A DNA stretch of 64,000 bases. Origin: an uncultured Bacteroidales bacterium. GTDB lineage: Bacteria > Bacteroidota > Bacteroidia > Bacteroidales > Muribaculaceae. Under the pieces are notes generated by a model. The model did no database searches, was not told where the DNA came from, and saw only the letters and a list, made by a program, of their open reading frames with translations. This document shows, piece after piece, positions 58,222 through 64,000 of the stretch (positions are counted from its first letter, which is position 1; each line of letters opens with the position of its first letter). The stretch lies in the NCBI GenBank assembly GCA_902785925.1, contig CADAAI010000011.1:1-64000 (forward strand), read 5' to 3'. The translations under genes and the position numbers were made by a program.

Positions 58222-59562
58222 ATGAGACATCTGTTGTCATTAGCTGTCGTTGTAGCGGCTTTTGCTTTGGGCGAAGCACAACCAGCCTATAATATAGAAC
58301 AATTGTGCGACTCGGCACGCAGCTGCAACATTGCCATTAGGACGGCAAAGCACGATATTGAGGCAGCAAAGCTTCAAAAAAAGGAGGCGCGAATGAACTA
58401 TTTCCCTACCGTGAGCGCCACTGGCTTGTGGTTTCAGGCTAATAGGGGTATGGCCGAGACGACTATCAACCCTCAAGATTATATTCCTAGCGAGCTGGGC
58501 CAGATGATGGCTCAAATGTTGCCGCCCTCGGCCCTTGCATCCATGTCTAACCCTATAGAGGTGTCAATGATGAAGAATGGCATTATTGCGGCGGTAACTG
58601 CCGTCCAGCCAATCTATGCCGGTGGACGCATCATCAATGGCAACAAGCTGGCGAAGGTGGGGGAAGATGTAAGTCAGTTAAAGCTTGAGATGTCGGAGAA
58701 CGAGGTCGAGAAAACGACTAAGCAATACTTTTGGCAACTAGTGTCATTGTATGAGAAGATGAATACTGTTAACGCTTCTGAGGCTTTGCTCAACTCAATC
58801 GCCAAGGACACCGAACTTGCACTGAAGGCTGGTCTTGCCATTCGAAACGACCTTCTTCAGGTTCAGCTGCGGCAAAATGAACTCACAAGCCAGAAGCTTA
58901 AGCTGAACAATGGAATCTCGATGGTGAAAATGCTGTTGTGCCAGTATTGTGGCTTGAGAGATACGTCGTTCACAATATCTTACGACCAGGATGTGCCGTT
59001 GCCCGTTCAAACTAGGCAGGACCATGACTTGGCAGTGTTGAACACCACGGAGTACAAGCTCTTGAACAAGCAGCTCGAAGCCTCGGAATTGCAGGAAAGG
59101 ATTGCGCGTGGAAAGAATTTGCCCTCGGTGTCGGTTGGAGCTGGATATAATTATCATAACCTGCTCGACAAGAATCACTCGTTTGGAATGGTGTTTGCCA
59201 CCGTGAGCCTACCAATCTCAGAGTGGTGGACCAACAAGCACGCTGTTAATCGTAATAGAGTTGAGAGTCTTAAGGCCAGGGAACAACTGAACGATAACGC
59301 TCAGCTGCTGATTATACGCATGCAGAATGCGTGGAATGGAGTGGAGGAGGCCTATAACCAGATGCAGCTGGCGCAGCTAAGCATCGAGCAGGCAACCGAA
59401 AACTTGCGTGTTAACCGTGACCAGTATAGCGTGGGCCTCTCTAAAATGTCCGATTTGCTTGAAGCACAACTATTGTATCAGCAAGCTTGTGACAAGCGCA
59501 CCGAAGCCTTTATCGAGTATCAGAATAGAATGTTGGATTACAGACAGTCGATAGGTGAGTGA
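58222..59562 (+). CDS. TolC-family outer membrane efflux channel
   Basis: The 446-residue protein has a signal peptide (about 1-19) and the internal repeat typical of TolC proteins. It has long amphipathic helices (IAIRTAKHDIEAAKLQKKEA, and later NGVEEAYNQMQLAQLSIEQA) and short beta parts (PTVSATGLWFQ, PSVSVGAGYNYHN). It forms the outer-membrane exit duct for the preceding pump. The start is seven bases after the pump stop. Confidence 0.93.
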   Translation: MRHLLSLAVVVAAFALGEAQPAYNIEQLCDSARSCNIAIRTAKHDIEAAKLQKKEARMNYFPTVSATGLWFQANRGMAETTINPQDYIPSELGQMMAQMLPPSALASMSNPIEVSMMKNGIIAAVTAVQPIYAGGRIINGNKLAKVGEDVSQLKLEMSENEVEKTTKQYFWQLVSLYEKMNTVNASEALLNSIAKDTELALKAGLAIRNDLLQVQLRQNELTSQKLKLNNGISMVKMLLCQYCGLRDTSFTISYDQDVPLPVQTRQDHDLAVLNTTEYKLLNKQLEASELQERIARGKNLPSVSVGAGYNYHNLLDKNHSFGMVFATVSLPISEWWTNKHAVNRNRVESLKAREQLNDNAQLLIIRMQNAWNGVEEAYNQMQLAQLSIEQATENLRVNRDQYSVGLSKMSDLLEAQLLYQQACDKRTEAFIEYQNRMLDYRQSIGE

Positions 59563-59578
59563 CTGCCGTTTTATGGGA

Positions 59579-60205
59579 TTATCTGAAGAATTGGATTAGA
59601 AGATAGATGAGGAGGAGCATGAAGATGACGATTCCGCATCCAGGCAGTGAGCATGTGCATCCTCGCGTACGTGGCATGGAGTCGGGGTTTTCTTTTTGGG
59701 CCTGTTCCAACTGCTCGAGCTGCTCCTTCATCTGTTTCTCTGTCTCGTAGCGGCGCCCGCGGTTCCAGTAGTTGCTGGTAACGCGGCTGTCGTGCTCGAT
59801 TAGGATCTTGCGTGGGTGCATCCCGTCGAAGGGTGCTACCACCTTATTGTCCTCGAGTTGCTGCATGAGGGTCTCGGCGCGCTCGGGAGTTATGTCGAAG
59901 TAGCGTTGCAGCATTGGCAGTGTGATGGCGTCGCACGTCTTGACATAATCGACCGCCGCGCTATACAGCGGGTCGAGGTATTCAAGGCGGCGTTGGTCTT
60001 CATAGTATTGTTCTCCCTTGAATTGTGGTGGTTCTTGTGGCTTGAGTTCCTCAAGTGGTGCCTTGTCGGTGGGTATATAGGCTATGCCGTCAACTATCTT
60101 GAGCAACGACATGCAGTCGGGGCATGTGATGGTGTGGTTGAGCTTGAGAAGCTCATCCTCACTTTGATTGGTGATGTGGCCACACTTGGGGCATTCAATT
60201 CTCAT
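59579..60205 (-). CDS. Zinc-ribbon, FtsK-gamma-like winged-helix, tail-anchored protein
   Basis: The 208-residue protein has an N-terminal four-cysteine zinc ribbon (ECPKCGH ... TCPDC, Cys5, 8, 28, 31). Residues about 77-137 match the FtsK gamma winged helix (DPLYSAAVDYVKTCDAITLP, LQRYFDITPERAETLMQQLE, VVAPFDGMHPRKIL). A Gln/Glu-rich helix and a C-terminal membrane segment (about 186-206) follow. FtsK gamma normally reads KOPS sequences on DNA at the end of the FtsK motor, but here no motor is attached. It lies ten bases downstream of the next zinc-ribbon gene and is the last gene of a minus-strand cluster. Membrane-tethered DNA or protein binding is inferred. Confidence 0.78.
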   Translation of the reverse strand: MRIECPKCGHITNQSEDELLKLNHTITCPDCMSLLKIVDGIAYIPTDKAPLEELKPQEPPQFKGEQYYEDQRRLEYLDPLYSAAVDYVKTCDAITLPMLQRYFDITPERAETLMQQLEDNKVVAPFDGMHPRKILIEHDSRVTSNYWNRGRRYETEKQMKEQLEQLEQAQKENPDSMPRTRGCTCSLPGCGIVIFMLLLIYLLIQFFR

Positions 60206-60215
60206 AACTCGCTAT

Positions 60216-60905
60216 TTAAGGCGTCAAGCCGTCGGAATTGATGCCCAGTAAAATGTAGACGATGAAGAAAATAGCCACTATTATCACGGTGAATGTCAGG
60301 CATCCAGCAATGCTGAAGATGCCCTTTGGCTGATTCTTGTCATCGGTCTTGCGGGGGCTCTTGGTGGGTTTGCGTGTGCTGCTTGCCATGGGAGGTCTTA
60401 CTCTATTTCTGGGATCTTGAGTTTGTGGATTTGCGGCGCGGGTGCGTGAATACTGTGGAGGTCGGGTGTTGGTCGGCGTCTTTGAACCCTGATAGCTGGG
60501 TGGGGCAACGATTTTCACATAGCTGCCACATCGAGGGCAGAAGTTCACGCCTTGCCTCAGGAAGGTGCCGCAATTCTTGCAGTATCGCATCACGTCGTCG
60601 CGGTGCTGTGGTTGCGATGGCTTGTAGGTGGGTGGTTGAGCGGTGGCTTTACCATCAGGATTGACTGGGGCATCGCTTGTTGGAGCATTTCTCTCTTCTC
60701 CACTCTCACCTTCTGCCTTAGGTGCATAGTTGTCTTGCCCGAGCTCCTCGTCATCGAGGTAGCTCTGGTCTTCGATGTGCTGCTCAAATCCTTCGAGATT
60801 GATTTCAGAGAGGCATTGAGGGCACACATAGTGGCCCTCAAGCTTCTCTATTTCGCTTATCGATACATCAATATGTTTCCCACAATTGGGGCAAAAAATA
60901 TGCAC
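60216..60905 (-). CDS. Double zinc-ribbon, single-pass membrane protein
   Basis: The start is taken as GTG 60905, directly before the first ribbon (HIFCPNCGKH); a GTG at 60950 is possible but adds residues of low complexity. The protein has one ribbon at the N-terminus (FCPNCG ... VCPQC), an acidic linker, a second ribbon (RYCKNCGTFLRQGVNFCPRC), a basic Pro/Arg-rich stretch and a membrane helix near the C-terminus (CLTFTVIIVAIFFIVYILLG). Function unknown. It lies between the coiled-coil membrane protein and the FtsK-gamma-like protein and is probably cotranscribed with both. Confidence 0.75.
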   Translation of the reverse strand: MHIFCPNCGKHIDVSISEIEKLEGHYVCPQCLSEINLEGFEQHIEDQSYLDDEELGQDNYAPKAEGESGEERNAPTSDAPVNPDGKATAQPPTYKPSQPQHRDDVMRYCKNCGTFLRQGVNFCPRCGSYVKIVAPPSYQGSKTPTNTRPPQYSRTRAANPQTQDPRNRVRPPMASSTRKPTKSPRKTDDKNQPKGIFSIAGCLTFTVIIVAIFFIVYILLGINSDGLTP

Positions 60906-60989
60906 GTGTTTAAGTGTTAAGTCGTGAGTGTCAAGTCTTAAGTGACTCACAAGGAACTCATTATTTGTTCCTTGTGACTTGTTGCTTTT

Positions 60990-62279
60990 TTACTCGTAGT
61001 GAACGATAGCCTTAACCACGATGTGCCACTTGCCGTTCTCAAGCTGGGCACGGCCAGCGCGGTCGGTAACGATGCGGCTCTTGCCGGCAGTCGATTGGAT
61101 GTTGTTGCCCGAGCATGCGCGGGTCAGAGTGTCGCCAGGCATCAGCAAGGCGAGCTTGTGGGCCTCGGTCTTATTGATAACGGTGAACGAACCACTCTTG
61201 CCGTTCATTGTAGTTAGCTCAAATATTGAGTTTCCGGGCTCATACTGTGATGAAGAACGCGAGAAGTTGTCATCCTCGTCGGGCTTAGCCATGAACAGGA
61301 TGCGGGGCTCGCCAAAGGCTGGAGTCTTAGCAGGCTCTTCTTTCTTGGGTTCCTCCTTCTTAGGCTCCTCTTTCTTGGGTTGCTCGGCCTTCTTGGGTTC
61401 GGGTTTGGGCTCGTGCTTCTCGGCGGCGGCAGGTGCGGCAGCGGCTACGGGTGCAGCAGCGGCAGCGGGACGATTGTCAAACTCGATCTTCTTGGTTTGA
61501 GCCAGACCCTCTTTCTCGTCGAGATTAGCGTGCTTGTGGTGTTTCTTACCCTTTTCGCCATCGGCTACAGGAGCGCCTTTCAAGGCTGCGCGCAGCTTGT
61601 CAATCTGCTTCTGCATGTTGTTGATGTCGTCGCGGTTGTCATGCTGGATAGCCTGATTCTCTTTGCGGGCCTGCATGGCAAGGAAAGTGCCTATTGCGCC
61701 AAGTGCAAGACCCAGAATGCTCAGGATATAGAGCAAGCCATGGCTCGAGTCGCCTTCGCTCTTGGCCTCATTGGCTTCGCCCTCTGCTGGAGCAGCATTG
61801 GCTGTGGAGTCGGTCGCTACGGCAGCGTCGTTGCCAGCCTCGGGGGCTGCATTAGGAATGATTTCCTCGGCCTGTGTTTTCACTTCGTCACCGCTGTGGC
61901 TTGCGTTGTATTTCTCAACGTCACGCTTCACGCCATTCTTGATAACGGCTCCCTTGTCATACTCGGCAGCGATGGTCGAGATCAGCTTCTCAACGTCGCC
62001 AGTCTCATTCTCGTGTTTTTTGAGTTTGTCGTAGTAAACAACCCACTTGTCGCGGGCGCCGTACATCACCTTCAGGTCATCGAGCGAGTAGTTCTCGTTG
62101 GTACGGTTGATTACTTGCGACTCATTCTGTGCGAAACCCAGGTCGGTGGCTATCCATTGTGCGCCAATGGCGAGGCCATGGTTCCACTGTCCTTGCGAGA
62201 GATTCTTGGCGCCGTCTTGGGCGCTGAGCGATGTCATGGCTGCCATGACACACACTAGGGTAAAGATAATTTTTTTCAT
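60990..62279 (-). CDS. Membrane protein with coiled coil and Lys/Pro/Glu-rich linker
   Basis: The 429-residue protein has a signal peptide (about 1-20, TSLSAQDG) and an extracytoplasmic part with alpha-helical composition (residues 25-175). A membrane helix (about 181-202) and a cytosolic coiled coil (NMQKQIDKLRAALKGA) follow. A histidine/lysine patch (KKHHKHA), an Ala-rich stretch and a repeated PKKEEPKKEEP linker come next. A C-terminal domain of about 100 residues (RILFMAKPDEDDNFSRSSSQ ... GKWHIVVKAIVHYE) ends the protein. No family is recognised. It follows the Hsp70-like gene by 54 bases. The layout suggests a transmembrane adaptor that presents a cytosolic domain to the neighbouring proteins. 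Confidence 0.75.
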   Translation of the reverse strand: MKKIIFTLVCVMAAMTSLSAQDGAKNLSQGQWNHGLAIGAQWIATDLGFAQNESQVINRTNENYSLDDLKVMYGARDKWVVYYDKLKKHENETGDVEKLISTIAAEYDKGAVIKNGVKRDVEKYNASHSGDEVKTQAEEIIPNAAPEAGNDAAVATDSTANAAPAEGEANEAKSEGDSSHGLLYILSILGLALGAIGTFLAMQARKENQAIQHDNRDDINNMQKQIDKLRAALKGAPVADGEKGKKHHKHANLDEKEGLAQTKKIEFDNRPAAAAAPVAAAAPAAAEKHEPKPEPKKAEQPKKEEPKKEEPKKEEPAKTPAFGEPRILFMAKPDEDDNFSRSSSQYEPGNSIFELTTMNGKSGSFTVINKTEAHKLALLMPGDTLTRACSGNNIQSTAGKSRIVTDRAGRAQLENGKWHIVVKAIVHYE

Positions 62280-62333
62280 TTCGATAAATGGTTTTTATTA
62301 TTTGTTTTATTGTTGATTTTTCTTGCTAAATAA

Positions 62334-64000
62334 TTACACGGTGGTCGATATTACCTCATTGCACAGGTTCTTCAGCAGGTTGTGCCTGATGATGCCAATG
62401 ATGGGGTAGAAGAAGGGCACGTCCTCGATGGCCTCGTCACCGCTGTAGCGGCCCTTGAGGTAGTTGCCTATGCCGGCAGTGAGGTAGTTGCCTATGTTGT
62501 CGCCTAGCACGCTGTTGAAGATGCGGAACACCTTGTTGTCGATGCCAAACTCATCCTTGGTCACGTTGTCGCACAAACCCACGAAGAACTCGTTGTACTT
62601 CTCGACCTGCTCGATGAGTTGGTCGCGCACCTCAATCTCATATACCGACTTGATGGTCAGTGGCTTGTCGCTGAGCATCGAGTAGCAGTACTTCATTGCG
62701 TTCACATTGCGTGGAGTGAGGCGGTTCACGTCTACGTTGCCGTCCATCCTCAGGCTCTCAAGCCTGATGCCGCCACGGCAGGTAATCTGCTTGGGACTCT
62801 TGTGCTCAATCTTGATTGAGAAGCGTTCGGTGTACTCTTGCTCAAACACACGTTCCAGTATCAGTTTGGTGAACTCGGTAACTTGGTCTTTGCTGCCCAG
62901 GATGTTAAGTATCTTGGAACCGGTGCCGCTGAAGTAGATTTGCTTGGGCATCTCATAGTTGCGGGCCTTCATCGACTGTGCTATGTAATAGATGATGGCG
63001 GCATAGAAGTACATGAAGATGAGCTTGCGCTGGGCATCGTTGCGCAGCAGTGTGTTGTAGCTGTAGATGTTGCGGTCTACCTCGCGCAGGTTGCGCAGCT
63101 GCTCAACATTCTCAATCGAGAAGAGGAACGCATTGACGTCTTGCGAGCGCTTGCGCTTGAGCACGTCTTGCAGAATGCTGTTAAGGTAGCCTATATCGCT
63201 ATTCTTTGATATCAACCGCTTGAAATATTCGCCATAGTGCTTGATTAGCGGGTTATTGTCGGCGTCGCGCTCGGTGAAGGCGTCACCAAATATGGCATCA
63301 CCGGCAAAGCGGAACGACGAGATTGCCACGGGTTCAGTGTCAAGGCGATTGGCGGTGGGCTGGTAAATTACAGTATCGGTGGTGCCACCGCCTATGTCAA
63401 TCGAAACGAAGCTGCCGCCACTCACGTCGTCACCCTTGTAGAAGTAGGCGGGAGCTATGCTCTCGGGGTAGGCGTGCAGATGGCTGGTGTCTTCGCCAAA
63501 GTAGGTGTGATACAGTTCGTTCCATGTGTCGTCGAGTTTGCGGCGGTCGCTGCCTCCCATGCTCACGGGGAAGAAGTACACGATGCTGGTACGGTTCAGG
63601 TCGCCGTTCTCGAGCAGCACCTTGGCCTTGATGAGTAGCACTAGTTCGCGCAGGAATTCGCGCGACATTGTGATGTCGCCCATCCACTTGAGGTTGGTGG
63701 TGATGTCGTAGCCGTCGAAGTACTGGCGCTCATAGAGGAACGGTATGTTGACGTCGGCAAAGAGCTTGTGGCCACCGGTGCTGATATCGTTGCGGGCAAG
63801 GGCACTGCGCAGTGGGAAGCCGTATACGTTGTCGATGTCGCTAGGTAGGAACTCCACGCGCTGCAGTTGGTCGGCAAAGAGCAGGGTGCCGCGTTTCAGT
63901 AGCGATGCTATGAGTACTTGGCGGTCGCCGTGGGCAAATTCCAAGTCCTTGGCATCGTGGCCACGCTCCGACCATTCGACATGGCTGTTGGTGGTACCGA
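62334..64000 (-). CDS. Hsp70/actin-fold ATPase, C-terminal 555 codons (5' end outside window)
   Basis: The frame is open to the right edge, so the start lies outside. Nucleotide-binding motifs are visible. Phosphate-1 is GTTNSHVEW at the very edge, phosphate-2 is FVSIDIGGGTTDTVIYQ, and the adenosine site is IYFSGTGSKIL. The region after the ATPase core (RGGIRLESLRMDG to the end) is unlike the beta-sandwich substrate domain of DnaK. This points to a divergent member of the superfamily, as in SrfB-like or other large bacterial Hsp70 relatives. It heads a cluster of membrane and zinc-ribbon proteins; a chaperone or scaffold role is inferred. Confidence 0.75.
   Translation of the reverse strand, partial: GTTNSHVEWSERGHDAKDLEFAHGDRQVLIASLLKRGTLLFADQLQRVEFLPSDIDNVYGFPLRSALARNDISTGGHKLFADVNIPFLYERQYFDGYDITTNLKWMGDITMSREFLRELVLLIKAKVLLENGDLNRTSIVYFFPVSMGGSDRRKLDDTWNELYHTYFGEDTSHLHAYPESIAPAYFYKGDDVSGGSFVSIDIGGGTTDTVIYQPTANRLDTEPVAISSFRFAGDAIFGDAFTERDADNNPLIKHYGEYFKRLISKNSDIGYLNSILQDVLKRKRSQDVNAFLFSIENVEQLRNLREVDRNIYSYNTLLRNDAQRKLIFMYFYAAIIYYIAQSMKARNYEMPKQIYFSGTGSKILNILGSKDQVTEFTKLILERVFEQEYTERFSIKIEHKSPKQITCRGGIRLESLRMDGNVDVNRLTPRNVNAMKYCYSMLSDKPLTIKSVYEIEVRDQLIEQVEKYNEFFVGLCDNVTKDEFGIDNKVFRIFNSVLGDNIGNYLTAGIGNYLKGRYSGDEAIEDVPFFYPIIGIIRHNLLKNLCNEVISTTV

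Noticed and set aside
61380..62258. 292-residue plus-strand ORF opposite the coiled-coil membrane protein gene
   Set aside because: It is a shadow of codon bias in the real gene; the minus-strand protein has a signal peptide, membrane helix and domain layout.
1..64000. CRISPR array, insertion sequence or integron
   Set aside because: No regularly spaced identical repeats, no transposase or integrase motif and no paired terminal inverted repeats were seen. The repeats present are in the BspA-like gene and the dockerin tails.

Overview
The window looks like the chromosome of a gut Bacteroidales (Muribaculaceae/Prevotellaceae-like; family not decided). This rests on Bacteroidetes-type promoters (TTTG, about 19-21 bp, TAnnTTTG) before many genes, a SusC/SusD pair, BspA-type leucine-rich repeats, C10 (streptopain-type) peptidases with dockerin-like tails, LytS/LytTR signalling and many small lipoproteins. 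No complete prophage, integrase, transposase, rRNA operon or CRISPR array is visible. One tRNA (Tyr) is present.

Layout. 1-1.3 kb: start of a lipoprotein gene (runs off the left edge) and decayed gene remnants. 1.3-8.8 kb: outer-membrane barrel receptor, double-GNAT protein, mgtE and rsmA, first C10 peptidase. 9-18.6 kb: flippase-like membrane protein, membrane protein of unknown role, second C10 peptidase, then susC/susD behind a long structured leader. 18.7-20.7 kb: an isolated two-gene unit, a small acidic protein and a protein with the fold signature of a tailed-phage (SU10-type) major capsid protein carrying an added N-terminal membrane segment. 21-26.4 kb: LytS/LytTR two-component system and two tandem CotH-like proteins with dockerin tails. 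26.4-33.6 kb: an accessory region with a structured ncRNA candidate, a BspA-like protein, small lipoproteins, several gene scars (a broken thioredoxin gene, an orphan dockerin fragment, a lipoprotein tail) and a zinc-ribbon protein. 34.4-42.1 kb: tRNA-Tyr and core genes (LtaS-like transferase, ybeY, mnmG, apt, uvrC) with an exact parS sequence between mnmG and apt and a one-mismatch copy inside uvrC. 42.3-48.2 kb: two glycosyltransferases, a hexapeptide acetyltransferase, thioesterase, exported flavodoxin, radical SAM protein and YgjP-like metalloprotein. 48.3-53.8 kb: third C10 peptidase, a membrane protein with a sigma-region-2-like head, AraC regulator. 54-59.6 kb: complete RND tripartite efflux operon. 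59.6-64 kb: minus-strand cluster of an Hsp70/actin-fold ATPase (5' end outside), a membrane coiled-coil protein and two zinc-ribbon membrane proteins, one with an FtsK-gamma-like domain.

How genes may work together. Three secreted C10 peptidases and the neighbouring SusC/SusD pair suggest extracellular proteolysis with uptake of oligopeptides (inference; substrate not read from sequence). Five dockerin-like tails with no cohesin in the window suggest a shared surface-sorting or assembly tag. The perfect parS site beside mnmG fits an origin-proximal position.

The most unusual items are the orphan membrane-anchored capsid-fold protein with its small partner, the Hsp70-like/zinc-ribbon/FtsK-gamma cluster, the ncRNA at about 26.6-26.9 kb, and the cluster of gene scars showing recent rearrangement. 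All functional statements are from reading the sequence and knowledge of families; no database search was run.
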